Shown: positions 9,420 to 21,003 of the stretch, piece after piece
How positions within the stretch are numbered: the stretch's first letter is position 1
How the letters are laid out: the number at the start of each line of letters is the position of its first letter
From: Symbiodinium natans
Taxonomy: Eukaryota; Sar; Dinophyceae; Suessiales; Symbiodiniaceae
Assembly (NCBI GenBank): GCA_905221605.1
Contig: CAJNDS010002085.1
Coordinates: 62,001 to 126,000, forward strand
Reading direction: 5' to 3'
DNA length: 64,000 nucleotides
Position numbers and translations under genes: made by a program
Notes under the pieces: generated by a model
What the model saw: only the letters and a program-made list of their open reading frames with translations
What the model was told of the DNA's origin: nothing
The model's database searches: none

Positions 9420-10907
9420 GGTCCTTCGTAGGTATTAAGTTGGGTGAGTAGGTGCCTCGGGCACGCTGGCCGGCGGCTCTTGCGTCGGCTGCCGCTGCGC
9501 CGGTGGCTGGGCTGGCTCAGCCGGGGCTGGCACGGGCGCTGGGGGCGGGGGCACCTTGCAAAACGTGTTTTGGGTCGAAGGTTGAGTGCCAGTACATATA
9601 CATGCGTACTTTTTCATACATGCGCGCTTTTTGGTATTTCTCAGTACTTGTCTCTTGATACATGTATAACAGAGATTTGGAAAATCCGTTAGTAAGTGAT
9701 CGTTGTTCGTAACCACTACTTAAAACCGAGCTGATTACATTGTTGACGATGATCTTGACTTGTATGAACTAGAAAATATTCATGGTTAGCCATTGAAACA
9801 ATTTTGATGGTTATGTATAAGCGGTTCTTGGTGCGAAGCAACAGCCTTCAGTGCTAAGTGTTACTCATTGTTGAGAAGCTAGCTCTCAACATTGACTATG
9901 ACATGATTAGTACTTGTATTACTTCTTAGATTGACTTGCACATGTTGTTGTTATTATTGTTCTTGTGGCTACTAGCGTTCCTAGTTTATACTGCTACCAA
10001 GATTATTTCAAGGAGTTTGCCATTGCATACCCCAAACACCCATGTCGAGGCAGCTCTACGTAAATCCGAAAGCCAAGCCCTGCACACCCTGCGCGCGACA
10101 TCCCTAACTATCATGATCATGCCAACGTAGACCCCAAGCAGACCGAAACCCTAACCCTAAACCCTAAACCCTAAACCCTCTCTCTCTCACAGGCGCTCAG
10201 TCAAAACCCTAAACCCTAAAACACAAAGCAACATAGGTTCGGAGCACGGCGAGGAATGTATCTAAGTAGGGCAACTCTATATAGTTCTTGCCGTCAAACG
10301 GGCACTTGTAGCGGTTTAGGGTTTCAGGCATCCTCCCTACGTGCGGGGCTTGAAGTCATGCTCCGAAAGCCCTATGAACCCCAATAGCGCTAGTGACCCG
10401 AAAAAAGCTTTTGCAACCCTGAGCCCTTACGGTTTAGGGTTTAGGGTTTAGGGTTTTGCGACTCTAAACCCTCAAAACCCTAAAACCCTTTTGCAACCCT
10501 GCTTAAAACCCCTAACCCCCCCCAAAAAGAAAACAAAAACAACCCTCTTGCAACCCTAAACCCTTACACCCGTTTGCAACCCTAAAAACCCCAAAACCCT
10601 AAAACCCTAAAAACCCGAAAAACCCTCCCAAAACAAACCCTTTCGCAACCCTAACCCGGAAAATACCCTTAAACTCTAACAACCCTAACATGCGTAACAA
10701 ACCCTAAGAGTCCCATGTACCTGAAGTATGTGCTAAGCAGGGACTTTGCAGCCCAAGTATATCGTCACAAGGTACCCTAAACCCTAAACCCTAAACCCTA
10801 AACCCTAAATAAGGTGTGCTCGTGAAACCTCCCCAGTAAACTCTCCCCGGAGCCTCGAAGGCCGCAGTAGCCGCTGCCGAGGAGAAGTCGACCTGCCGGA
10901 GAGGGAG

Positions 10908-11240
10908 AGGGTTTAGGGTTTAGGGTTCAGGGTTCAGGGTTCAGGGTTCAGGGTTTAGGGTTTAGGGTTTAGGGTTTAGGGTTTGGGGTTTGGGGTTTAG
11001 GGTTTAGGGTTTGGGGTTTAGGGTTTAGGGTTTGGGGTTTAGGGTTTAGGGTTTAGGGTTTGGGGTTTGGGTTTAGGGTTTGGGGTTTGGGGTTTAGTGT
11101 TTCGGGTTTAGGGTTCGGGGTTTAGGGTTTACGGTTTGGGGTTTAGGGTTTAGGGTTTGGGGTTTAGGGTTTGGGGTTTAGGGTTTGGGGTTTGGGGTTT
11201 AGGGTTCGGGGTTTAGGGTTTCAGGTTTCGGGTTTAGGGC
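10908..11240 (+). repeat. Large interstitial telomeric tract
   Basis: About 330 bp of TTTAGGG mixed with TTTGGGG and TTCAGGG units. Four TTCAGGG units are consecutive at the start, an example of local homogenisation of a variant. Confidence 0.92.
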
Positions 11241-11410
11241 AATCCAACAAGCATCTAGAGGTACATCTTGCGATGGACATGCTGTAAGTTCACACTCAGC
11301 AGCTTCCTCCATTTTCCCCAAGCCAGCTCTGAAAACAGCAGCATTCAACACTTGGGCTTAGGGTGTTCTAGGGTTTAGGGTTTAGGGTTTAAGGATTAGG
11401 GTTTAGGGCT

Positions 11411-11535
11411 ACTCGGAGGTTCATGGGTAGTTATAAGTGGGGTGATAAATAGGGTACCTATACTTGCAACTGGTATTAACCCTATTTAGGGTACTTATAA
11501 CCCTACTTATAACTATACGCATGAACCTTCAAATA
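11411..11535. mobile_element. Inverted-repeat element, family A (A1 subtype)
   Basis: Left end ACTCGGAGGTTCATGGGTAG and right end CGCATGAACCTTCAAATA are inverted. The interior holds repeats of TACTTATAACCCTA type. A1 copies share GGGTAGTTATAAGTGGGGT next to the left end. Confidence 0.65.
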
Positions 11536-12998
11536 AGTCCTATATACAACCTGCAAACAAGAAGCACTTTTCCAAGAAGGGGCTTTAACCCTGAAGCCGA
11601 GACAAAATCACATTATAGTATATATGTTTTCTCTCTCTCTCTCTCTCTGCCCTGCCATCCCCTAGGGTCTCACTATATGTTACAGCTTATATCTTCCGAA
11701 CTATATAAAATAGTTTCTCACCCCCGCCTCGGGAAAGTCTACAGGTGCCGGGGGCGCAGCGGCTGGTGCAGGGGCAGGCGCGGCCGAAGGCGCGGCGCCC
11801 GTGGCGGACGCGGCCGACGGCGCGGCGCGCGCGGCGGACGCCGCGCACGCGGCGGACGCCGGGGGTGCTGCCTGCCGAAAAGGCGCGTGCTTTTTGATAA
11901 GGTTAAATACATGTATATATATATATATATGTGTGAGAACCCATGTATGCATACATGCGTATGCTTTCACATCTATATATATATATATATGTAACTTGTG
12001 AGCCCGCAAAACGGGAAGCTCTATAAGTCAGCCATGCAAAGACACGACTTTGAGAATAAGTCTTTGCTAATCAGTGGTCTTACGGAAACTGCGCAGCGGG
12101 TATTCAAACACCGAACACCAATGGGCCGAACTCTCCCTGCAAAGGCTACCCTTATGTGTCGAACGGGAGGCTAATGCCTGAAAAAGGGGCGAGTTTGACC
12201 TCTGAACCACCGAAGCCCTTCATCTTTGCACATCCACAGCAAACATTCCTCAAGCCCCACTTCCTTTGCCCTGAACCTTTGCCCCGTACGTCTTTTCGAC
12301 CCCAAACCCAACATCTACCCTACAGCCGCCTCCGCAGTGGACTGGGTTGGCCGGGCGTCTGCATCGGCGCTTTTTTTTTTTTTTTTTGGGGGGGGGGGGG
12401 GGGGGGTTGGGTTGTGACAGGCTGTTGGGCCGAGGATCTGAGGTTGCGGCTTAGGGTTGAGACTCCTTCGCAACCCAGGATTTCGTGGGGAGGGGGCCCT
12501 GAGCTCCAGGGCATGGAAGGTCTACTTGAAGAGGGTTCTTGCAAATAATGCCTACAAAGACCCTACTTCTCTCCTTATCTCCTGCTCTCTGCGCCCCTGC
12601 CTCCTCTTGCCTCTGCTAGTCAGGCTGAGCCTCTTCTTCCTACAAGATCAAGAAGCCCAACAAAGTCAACAGCTCAACTAATGAATTCCACAAATTCCCT
12701 GCAAGGCCTGTAAACCCACCTGTAAACCCCTGTAAGCCCCCAGAAAGCCCTAAACCGGAAAACTTCCCAAACTTAGCCCTGCAGCGCCTTGTTAGCCCCA
12801 ACAAAACGTCAACTTTGCTGAAGGTGCTCTTCTTTCAATTTTAAACTGACTACAGCATAGTATGTAATAGGGTTCTAAGATAAGAAGTGTGTGGGGTCCA
12901 GGTTCACTACTTCAGCAGGGTTTGGAGTTACAACCCAAACCAACCCAAAACCCAAAACCCGTTGACGGCTTAAGAGGATTGGAAGTCAGCCTTCAAGC

Positions 12999-13116
12999 CT
13001 ATTTGCGTAAGAACCCCAAAAGAACATAAAAACAAAAACTAATCCCTATATTACCTTATAAGGAAGCATCTATTTTTTGTTCTTGGGGGGGCCGGGGGTT
13101 CTTAAGCAATTTGTAG
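12999..13116. mobile_element. Inverted-repeat element, family D
   Basis: Left end CTATTTGCGTAAGAACCCC, right end GGGGTTCTTAAGCAATTTGTAG, centre AATCCCTATATTACCTTATA. Both ends present; about 118 bp. Confidence 0.65.
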
Positions 13117-13581
13117 TTAAAGCCGGTGCTTCCAGTCGGGCCTTGTTCTTCGAGAGCCGCGATGGAGGAGGTCTTCTTGAACGCCTGCGATAACTTACGT
13201 AAGCCCAAGCTCTTAAGCCTAATTTCCTAAACCCATCAGAATCCGAACTTTCTGAAACATGTAGTGTAGGTTTTGTCTTGAAAGTGAGTCGGACTTTTGC
13301 GTACTGCCTCCGTCCACCCCTTACGAGGCGCTCACTGCACAGAAAGAGCTCCCCACTCAAACGTCATATATGATGCGCTCCTAGATGATGTGTTCCTGAT
13401 TGGGACAACCAGGTGTGGCAGTCGTTGATACCGTCATCACCACGATGGCCATCAAGGAGCTGTTAGGGTTTAGGGTTTAGGGTTTAGGAACAATTCAGCT
13501 GGGACTCGGAGCGGGCCAGTCTGAAGCCAACGGGGGGGCTTCAACCCTAAACCCTAAACCCTAAAACCTCAAGTGCATATT

Positions 13582-13670
13582 ATAGCAGGGGTACCCTGGT
13601 TTTGGGTTGGTTACCTTATAAGGGAACCTGGAACCAAGAAAGGGAAAAGGGTACCACTGGGCTACCAAGG
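13582..13670 (+). mobile_element. Short dispersed element, family C2
   Basis: C2 shares TTTTGGGTTGGTTACCTTAT, AAGGGAACC and GGTACCACTGGGCTACCAAGG with copies at 48517-48629 and 48669-48778. A GTAGCCCAG/CTGGGC-type inverted end is visible in the longer copies. Confidence 0.6.
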
Positions 13671-13715
13671 CCAAGGCTGACACACCCGGCCTGTCGTACG
13701 CTCTCACCCGGCCTG

Positions 13716-13782
13716 ACCCTAAACCCTAAACCCTAAACCCTAAACCCTAAACCCTAAACCCTAAACCCTAAACCCTAAACCT
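13716..13782 (-). repeat. Interstitial telomeric tract, CCCTAAA orientation
   Basis: Nine near-perfect CCCTAAA units. Confidence 0.95.
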
Positions 13783-13891
13783 CCCCTGCTTCTTTGATGA
13801 GCGCTTCGAGAGCTTAGGGTTCAGGGACGTCGCGGGTGGGGGCGAAGTTAGGAACACACCCATGGAGGATGGCCCTTCCCGCTGCAAAGCA

Positions 13892-13983
13892 ACCCTAAAC
13901 CCTAAACCCTAAACCCTAAACCCCAAACCCTAAACCCTAAACCCCTAAACCCTACCCTAAACCCTAAACCCTAAACCCTAAAA
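13892..13983 (-). repeat. Interstitial telomeric tract, CCCTAAA orientation
   Basis: About twelve CCCTAAA units with small interruptions. Confidence 0.92.
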
Positions 13984-14403
13984 CAGCCAGCGAAACTGTG
14001 AAACCCGCAAATAACTTGCCCTTGACATTCTCGGGGCCCTACGCCCTGCATGAACCCTAAACCTGGAAAATGTTCAGGGTTTAGGGTTTAGGGTAACTTT
14101 AGGGATCCCATACCCAAAAACTTCGAATTCAGGGTCGAGGCAGGAAGCCCCACTTGGGCAGCCCGAAAAGTCGAAGATTCACAGATTTGGCATTGCCGTG
14201 GTTTTGAGGGTGTGCTTCTCTACCGAGGGTTGGGATCTCCCTACCCTAAACCCTAAACCCTCAACCCTCAACCCTCAACCCTAAACCCCGCTACACTTCT
14301 CCGCCTGCCGCTTTCGGTTCGCTGGAAGGTCGGGTGGGTTCCTGCGCCCGAAACGTGCTAAAGGTTTGCTAGCGCCTGGCTGATGCAGCCTCTGCTGCGC
14401 TTC

Positions 14404-14519
14404 TACTAATTGCTTAAGAACCCCCCCCCCCCCCCCCAAAAGAGGAAAGATATTCTTCCCCACGAAGGGTAATATAGGGATTATTACTTTTTATTCTTTT
14501 GGGGTTCTTAAGCAAATAG
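14404..14519. mobile_element. Inverted-repeat element, family D
   Basis: CTAATTGCTTAAGAACCCC at left with an expanded C-run, TAATATAGGGATTATTACTT in the centre (reverse of the family centre), and GGGGTTCTTAAGCAAATAG at right. Both ends intact. Confidence 0.7.
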
Positions 14520-14733
14520 GTTTGGTGATACAAAGGGTACAGGCTTCAGAGGGTCCAAGAGTTGTAGCATGTTTGCGGCTGATCATTGGGCCACTCGGAC
14601 AGGCAAGCCTTCATGGGGTTCAAAGGCCTTCTCGTGGGTATGAGGATCCCGAGCGAAGGCCTTCACCCTGCGCAGGCGCACACCTAGCCCCAAACTCTCC
14701 CTCCCTTTCCCTCCCTCCCTCCCTCTCTCTGTC

Positions 14734-14782
<49 letters not shown>

Positions 14783-14888
14783 TCCTATCCCTTTTGCTGT
14801 TTTCTTCTGCTCACCGTTGTGCTGTTGGGGGTGACCAGGGAGTGTCCCGTCTTGTCAGCGCGCATGTGCCCCTGTAAAGCAAACTTAA

Positions 14889-14934
<46 letters not shown>

Positions 14935-14963
14935 GCTCCCCTCTCTCTCCCTCTCTCTTCTGT

Positions 14964-14994
<31 letters not shown>

Positions 14995-15014
14995 GTGTGC
15001 GCATACTTTATATA

Positions 15015-15160
<146 letters not shown>

Positions 15161-15615
15161 TAATAATAATAATAACAATAACAATGAGAATAACAATAAT
15201 ATGGTACACACGTTTTTTTGCATAGTTCTGGGTCCAGGCACGCTAGAAGAGGGTGGCTATGGAATGCGCTGGCCCAAGCAGGGCAGTGGGATTTAATTCG
15301 TGTTTTGGGCGGGAAAGTGGGGGGGAGCTTATCTAGGCCCCGAATAGCTCTCCACTGGAGCTCTCCCTGGGACCTGCTCTGGCTTGGACAACCCCCCCCC
15401 CCCCCCTTCCTGCTGAGACCTGCAGAGCCCTTCAAGACTCTGAACGCTCCTTGGAGCCAACTTTGAACATTTCTGGAGGAGGCTTTCTGTTGGCACCCGA
15501 ACGTTTGGCTTCATCGAACTTTGAACTGTTGGACTCCCTTCCCACACCCCTCCCCTCGGTGTGTCGGGGCGCAATTTCCGCGCAAGACTTGCCGCCGCTG
15601 CGCGGCGAGACGCCC

Positions 15616-15727
15616 TGAACCCTAAACCCTAAACCCTAAACCCTAATCCTCAAACCCTAAACCCTAAACCCTAAACCCTAAACCCTAAGCCCTAAGCCCT
15701 AAGCCCTAAGCCCTAAACTAAACCCTT
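15616..15727 (-). repeat. Interstitial telomeric tract with CCCTAAG run
   Basis: CCCTAAA units followed by about four consecutive CCCTAAG units (15684-15716). Confidence 0.92.
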
Positions 15728-15804
15728 CCCCCCCCCGGCGGCCTCTCCAAGATCGTGAGGCGCTCCTGGAGCTTCTTGAGCTCGACCCTGCGTCAATTCA
15801 AGGA

Positions 15805-16146
15805 TTTAGGGTTTGGGGTCTGGGGGTTTGGGTTTAGGGTTTGGGGTTTGGGGTTTAGGGTTTAGGGTTTGGGGTCTAGGGTTTGGGGTCTAGGGTTTAG
15901 GGTTTGGGGTTTAGGGTTCAGGTTTTGGATTTAGGGTTTGGGGTTTAGGGATTGGGGTTTGGCGTCTAGGGTTTAGGGATTAGGGGTCTGGGGTTTAGGT
16001 TATTTTTTTTGGCACCCGACTAGCCACCAGGTTTGGGGGCTGAGGGTTTAGGGACTAGGGTTTGGGGTTTGGGGTTTAGGGTTTGGGGTTTGGGGTTTAG
16101 GGTTTGTGGTTTAGGGATTAGGGTTAGGGTTCAGGGGTTAGGGTAG
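15805..16146 (+). repeat. Large degenerate interstitial telomeric tract
   Basis: About 340 bp of mixed TTTAGGG, TTTGGGG and TCTAGGG units, interrupted near 15998-16035 by a non-telomeric stretch. Confidence 0.9.
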
Positions 16147-16339
16147 AGCCTCTTAACCCCAATCCGGGAAAATCAAGGTTTAGGGTGTGTTGCTCTCGGG
16201 CTAAGACTAACAAGCTTTGAGATTTCTGAAGTGTTTACCCAAACCCCCACAACCCTTTGTCAGCCCGGTTTAGCACCGAATTTCCTAAAGCCCTTTAAGC
16301 ACACGAAGCCCCCTATAAGCTAAACCATACCCCTTACTT

Positions 16340-16421
16340 CTATTTGCTTAAGAACCCCTCCAAATTCGAAAATACATATCCCTATATTACACTTATAAGG
16401 AAGAATGTTTCTGTGAGTTTT

Positions 16422-16452
<31 letters not shown>

Positions 16453-16476
16453 GGGGGAATCTTCAGCAAGTGGTAG
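16340..16476. mobile_element. Inverted-repeat element, family D
   Basis: CTATTTGCTTAAGAACCCC left end, AATATCCC-like centre with TATATTACACTTATAA, and degenerate right end CTTCAGCAAGTGGTAG behind a T11-G28 homopolymer. Confidence 0.6.
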
Positions 16477-16530
16477 CTTACAGCCTTACAACCCCTTAAA
16501 CCCCTGAGTTCGCACACTCCCGAATTTGGA

Positions 16531-16590
16531 CCCTAAACCCTAAACCCTAAATCCTAAACCCTAAACCCTAAACCCTAAACCCTAAACTCT
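16531..16590 (-). repeat. Interstitial telomeric tract, CCCTAAA orientation
   Basis: About eight CCCTAAA units, one variant (CCTAAAT). Confidence 0.93.
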
Positions 16591-16719
16591 TAAGCCTTCG
16601 AATGGGAGAGGGGCGAGTCGGCCTGAACTCTTTGTAGCGCCTGGCGGCTCTCGAGATGTCCTGGAACTGAAGGTCTACATGGGGTTTAGGGTCTCGGATT
16701 AGGGTTTAGGGTTGAGGCG

Positions 16720-16967
16720 TTAATGTTGGACCCGCTTTAGTACTGGCCCCTCTTTAAAGACAATGTGGCTGAATTATTCAGGACACCCTGACTGTTTGGG
16801 AGTCCCTCTTTAAAGACAAACCGCCCGGGCGCCGTAGGAAAATTCCACGTGGCGCGCCTTGAAAAAGATTGCCGGGCATCGCTGCCCCTTTTAAACTTAT
16901 CTAAACTCCTCCCTATTAAACCCGCGCGGCCGTCTAAACAGAGCCACTAAAGAGGGTTCAACATTAA
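16720..16967. mobile_element. MITE-like element with TTAA ends, family I
   Basis: 248 bp including terminal TTAA on both sides. Left end TTAATGTTGGACCCGCTTTA and reversed right end TTAATGTTGAACCCTCTTTA match at 18 of 20 positions. TTAA at both boundaries resembles piggyBac-type target duplication, so a non-autonomous piggyBac derivative is possible. CCCTCTTTAAAGACAA-like words are repeated inside. A related copy starts at 40720. Confidence 0.65.
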
Positions 16968-18416
16968 ACTTAAGGCTTTACAGGGCCATTGCAGTGGGTT
17001 TTTGTAGGGTGTAGGGTGTAGGGTTTGTGAGTACAGAGTGGGGGTCTACAGGGTATTTAGGGCCTATGAACTTAGGATTTAGAGGGTTTATAGGGCTGTG
17101 TCATAGGGTTATCGGGCTTAGGGTGCTGACGAGGGGAGTTGCAAGGGTTGAGATTTTCATGTTTCGTGCGACGGACAAAGGCAATTGACTGAGGTACCCT
17201 AAACCCTAAACCCTAAACCCTAAACCCTAAACCCTAAACCCTGCAATTGGGTTTCTGTTCCCAAAACCCGAACCCTAAGCATCTCAAATGCCCCGAGGAC
17301 GTCCTCACAGCCCAGGGAAAGTGGGCCATCCAATGTCTCAGCGGCAAACCTCGGCAGCGACTTGGGTTTAGGGTTTAGGGTTAGGGTTTAGGGTTTAGGG
17401 TTTAGGAGTTCAGGGGTTTGGGTTTACTTGGAGGTTCATGGGTAGTTGTAAGTGGGGTCATAAGTCTCAAGCAGGGATCTGGGCATAAACCCGGTGTTTG
17501 GGGAAAACCCTAAACCCTAACCTAAACCGGTCCTTAACCCTGTTCCTCAACCGCTTAACCCTAAACCACCTATCCTTAGCTGGGGGCTTCGAATTTGCGT
17601 CTTAAGGCGCACAGATCTTCTCAGAACCACTCTCCTGGTCCCTCCGGCATGGACTCACAATAGGGTTTAGGGTTTAGGACAATCTGAGCCTTTTACTTGT
17701 AGTGTTCCAGCATCGTTGAGGTATTTCGCTACCCTAAGCCCGAAACCCTAAACAGTCTGTGGCAGGAAGATCCACAGGTTCCTAGCCCCCCTTTAGAATT
17801 ACCCAGCGATGTGGAGCACGCAAGTTTAAGTGTCGGGCTCCTCTTTGCCCACAAGGTTGATGGTTTAGGGTGCAAGGTTTCCTTCTGTTGGCAGCTTGTA
17901 CCAGAGGCTGCTCATGAATCTAAGCGGAGTAGGGTTTAGGGGCAGTGGCATTCTAGTTAGTGACATGAAATATTGCGAAAAAGACTCCTCTTAAACCCAA
18001 ACATGAAAAAACAAAACAAAAACAAAACACAAAAAAAACATTAAAACAAAAAAACACCCAGAGCGACATTTCAGTGCGAGGCACTGGACGGCTTCGCGCC
18101 AGGCTTGGTCTGCCAGCTTCATCGTACTTGTGATGACACTCTTCCTGGGCATTCAAAACTGCTCGAAACTATACTCCCCCTAGAACCTTAAGAAAAGGAA
18201 TATGTTTTCAAATATCCTCTTGGGCTCTATATGAACAGCAAGGGGGATATAGGAAAAGGGGTAGGTACTTCCAAACAGGGTGCCCCAAAGTTTCGGACAA
18301 ACGGTCTAAACCCTAAACCCTAAACCCTCTCTCTCTCAGGCATTCGAAACGTCAAGCCTGCCAGGGACAGCTCTCGTGGCTACCCTCGTGAAAGTGTAAG
18401 CGGGACAGTCAGAAGT
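16968..18416. other. Intergenic, telomeric fragments, no gene
   Basis: Telomeric tracts at 17193-17243 and 17364-17406, a one-ended family A copy starting at 17426, an A-rich run at 18000-18060 and short CT repeats near 18330. No supported ORF. Confidence 0.5.
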
Positions 18417-18540
18417 GTGCGAATTACGGTGAGTAAGAGCAAGCGCATGCAGCAACAGCCAGACTACAACTTCGCAGAGAAGACCCTAGAAATGCGACGT
18501 AAGTCACGGATAGCTAAGCGCCTTAATCGTTGCTGCTCAA

Positions 18541-19209
18541 TTAAAGCTTGTATGCCCGCATTTTTTCAGGCAAATCAAGACACTGCGAGGACTCACAAGG
18601 TTCATCTTCGCTTGCATCATCGAGAACTCTACCGAAAGGTTGAACCGAGGATTCACGAGGTTTCTCTTCTCTTGCATCATCCAGAGCTGGACCGAAAGGT
18701 TGCATCGGGAGGCTTGCCTCACCTGAGCCTGGTTGCTCAAGCTCGCAGAGGCCCGCATCTCGTTCGAGTTCATAAATCCGTCTCTGTAAGGTTTGAAGAG
18801 AGGCCTCAGTCGTTGCCACCACATTTGCCACCAAAGTCTGAGCGATGTTCCGGCACTCATCATCAGTATAGACCCTGTGCGTAGTTTGCGTCCCCATTGA
18901 CATTACCCCACCCGCACCGGATGAAGCACACTCACCATAGTCATCCGCATCATTTGGTCGATTCTCGGCCTCATGCAGATGCAGCCCGACCCCCTGTGGT
19001 TTATGTTGATGCCACGCGCCGTCGTCAACATGCAGGGCGTCATACAAGCTGATGGTTCTTCGAGTCGATACGGCCGGATGATCGCACAACTCTTGTAGGG
19101 TGCACTTCAAGATGCTAGCTGTCATCCGATAGTTCAGTCTGGTGGATAATCTCAAGGAATAAGCCAGGCAAGACACCAGTTTTCGCTTCCCAGACGGTGA
19201 TGAATCCAT
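18541..19209 (-). CDS. Hypothetical protein with tandem 20-residue repeat
   Basis: 222 codons from an ATG at 19209. I do not recognise a family. The composition is ordinary for a soluble protein and the ORF lies in a roughly 900-bp island free of telomeric units, which favours a real gene. Residues about 125-155 (DECRNIAQTLVANVVATTE onwards) could form a short helix or coiled coil. Near the C-terminus two adjacent copies of a 20-residue unit occur, MQPFG-x2-LDDA and VQPFG-x2-LDDA each ending in ESS; the DNA shows the matching 60-bp tandem duplication at about 18606-18725. A spliced-leader-like 13-mer lies 66 bp upstream on the opposite strand. It could be a single exon of a longer gene. Confidence 0.5.
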   Translation of the reverse strand: MDSSPSGKRKLVSCLAYSLRLSTRLNYRMTASILKCTLQELCDHPAVSTRRTISLYDALHVDDGAWHQHKPQGVGLHLHEAENRPNDADDYGECASSGAGGVMSMGTQTTHRVYTDDECRNIAQTLVANVVATTEASLQTLQRRIYELERDAGLCELEQPGSGEASLPMQPFGPALDDAREEKPRESSVQPFGRVLDDASEDEPCESSQCLDLPEKMRAYKL

Positions 19210-19274
19210 TGCAGCAAACGCGCGAGCGAATTATAGAAAAGTATGCTCATTAGAGCCTCGTAGCCAAACTTGAG

Positions 19275-19287
19275 CCGTAGCCATTTT
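19275..19287 (+). other. Dinoflagellate spliced-leader-like fragment
   Basis: CCGTAGCCATTTT equals the first 13 conserved bases of the known 22-nt dinoflagellate spliced leader (after its variable first base). The match stops exactly where CCCTAAA repeats begin (19288). It may be a relict from a retroposed trans-spliced mRNA broken by a telomeric insertion. A chance 13-mer is unlikely but not excluded. Confidence 0.5.
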
Positions 19288-19436
19288 AAACCCTAAACCC
19301 TAAACCCTAAAACCCTAAAACCCTAAAACCCTAAAACCCTAAAACCCTAAAACCCTAAAACCCTATTTAAAACCCTAAAACCCTAAAACCCTAAAGCCCT
19401 AAAACCCTAAAACCCTAAAACCCTAAAACCCTAAAC
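19288..19436 (-). repeat. Interstitial telomeric tract dominated by CCCTAAAA
   Basis: About 150 bp, mostly the 8-bp variant CCCTAAAA after a few CCCTAAA units, with one TTTAAA interruption. Confidence 0.93.
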
Positions 19437-20855
19437 CTTCTCAACTGTCTTGCAGCAACTTCTCAACCCTAAAGCCCTCAACCAAAAACTCTTTTTGAAC
19501 CCAGACTTCTCACCCTAAGCCCTAAGCCCTAAACCCTCAACCCCAAGCAGTACTCGATATCCTCCCTCATCCCAGTACCGATAGCAAATCTTGACTTAAA
19601 CAGGAGAGGAACATGTGGAGAAATACCCGTTTAGGGTTTAGGGGCTTCTTTCAGATTGAGGCACGCATTCTGCACCGACACGACGTCCTGCGCCATCTCA
19701 AGTAGGAACACATGCTTTAAGGGAATCCTGCTGGCCTACATAGCTAGTTTCTACGCGCATACGCACACCTTATTGCTGCCCTTATAGACTTAAGTGACCC
19801 TCAAAAATAGCTACCACTTATAGAGGTTTACACATTGATATCTGTACTATGCACATACACTTTTTTTTTCTCTAGACACACCCACACACACCCGTATATA
19901 GTCCTTTTCATGCTTGAGTGGCCATCCTGGACCTGAAGTTCATGGGGTGTGCCGGGCTTTTCACTCTGGCTAAAGCTTTAGGGTTTTGGGTTTTAGGGCT
20001 TGCCTGTACCCCCAGCCCCATGGAAAGCTGGTTCTTAGGGCTGTGCGGGTTGAGGTTTGGGGTTTTTGGGCTTTTGGGGTTGATAGGGTCTTTTGGGGTT
20101 GGGGTTTGTGGTTTGGATCTTAGGGCGTTTAAGACCCCCTAAGACTAAAGCCATCCCTTTCCCCCCCATGCCTGCACAACAAAGGCCGCATCCTCGCCGT
20201 AGATGGCGGAGTGCCTCAACTGGCAGTCCCTCTTGACAAAAACAACCCATGGGAAGCTCTACCAGGATGGGCTACTAGGTCCTACCATGTCTCGACTCAC
20301 CCTATAATAAGGGCCCTTTCATAGGGGAGACTAGCCCATCCTGGTAGGTAGTGTTCTGAGTACTTCGGATGAGTGAGTGTTAAGGCAATTCTGCCGATCT
20401 ACACATGCACATGTAACTTCAAGCAAACCCCCACAACACTAAGCCTAAGTCCTTACAAACTACCTTCGAGCTAAACGCCCATGAACCTTAAAGCGAAGAT
20501 GAGCCCTAAACCCTAAACCCTAAGCCCTAAAGAACCCTAAACCCTACACCCTAACCCTAAACCCTAAACCCTCTAACCTAAACCCTAAACTATCACGCAT
20601 TGACCCTCTCACGCAAGCAAGTCTTGGGATCGGACAGCCCGTTCAGCAACTCCTTCGGTGGGCATTTGTGCGTCATGATTGTGCAAGGGTGCGGGGTTTA
20701 CGGTGTAGGGTTAGGGTTTAGGGTTTAGGGCTAGGTTTAAGGTTTAGGGTTTCGGGTTTAGGGCTTAGGGTTTAGGGTTGAGGAATGTATAACCCTTGAG
20801 GCCTCAACTTTCGGCAGCAGGAGCTCAAGTCTCACTGTGCTTAGCTGCGGGTTCC

Positions 20856-21003
20856 GTTGGGGAGAGTCATGCTACTGAATTGCCCAATCATAACTGTACT
20901 TGTAACCCAATTATAAGCACAGTAGGACACTTAAGGGGCTTATAGTGGGTCAGAAGTACAGTTCTAGTTGCGTCATTAATAAAGTACCATGAACCTCCAA
21001 GTA
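20856..21003. mobile_element. Inverted-repeat element, family A (A2)
   Basis: Right end AAGTACCATGAACCTCCAAGTA intact; left end degraded to TTGGGGAGAGTCATGCTACT. The interior has AATTATAAGCACAGTAGG and CACTTAAGGGGCTTATA, shared with the copies at 27398, 38662, 43146 and 46201. Confidence 0.65.

Larger units (their letters stand above)
8080..10907. other. Intergenic, telomeric fragments, one GC-rich module, no gene
   Basis: Telomeric fragments at 8365-8432, 8539-8580, 10146-10222, 10434-10700 and 10774-10810. 9440-9560 is a GC-rich block whose minus frame is Pro/Ala-rich, followed by A/T-rich DNA with TACATATACATGCG words. A similar pair of blocks occurs at 11690-12000. The remainder has no recognisable gene. 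Confidence 0.5.
11241..13462. other. Intergenic, no gene recognised
   Basis: Contains a family A copy (11411-11535), the GC-rich Ala/Pro block and TA-repeats (11690-12000), a T15-G20 homopolymer junction near 12371-12406, and a family D copy (12999-13116). ORFs overlapping the homopolymers are not credible genes. Confidence 0.5.

Noticed and set aside
9936..10130. Small ORF with hydrophobic start resembling a signal anchor
   Set aside because: Only 64 codons, the Leu run comes from TTG/TTA-rich sequence, and no supporting context.
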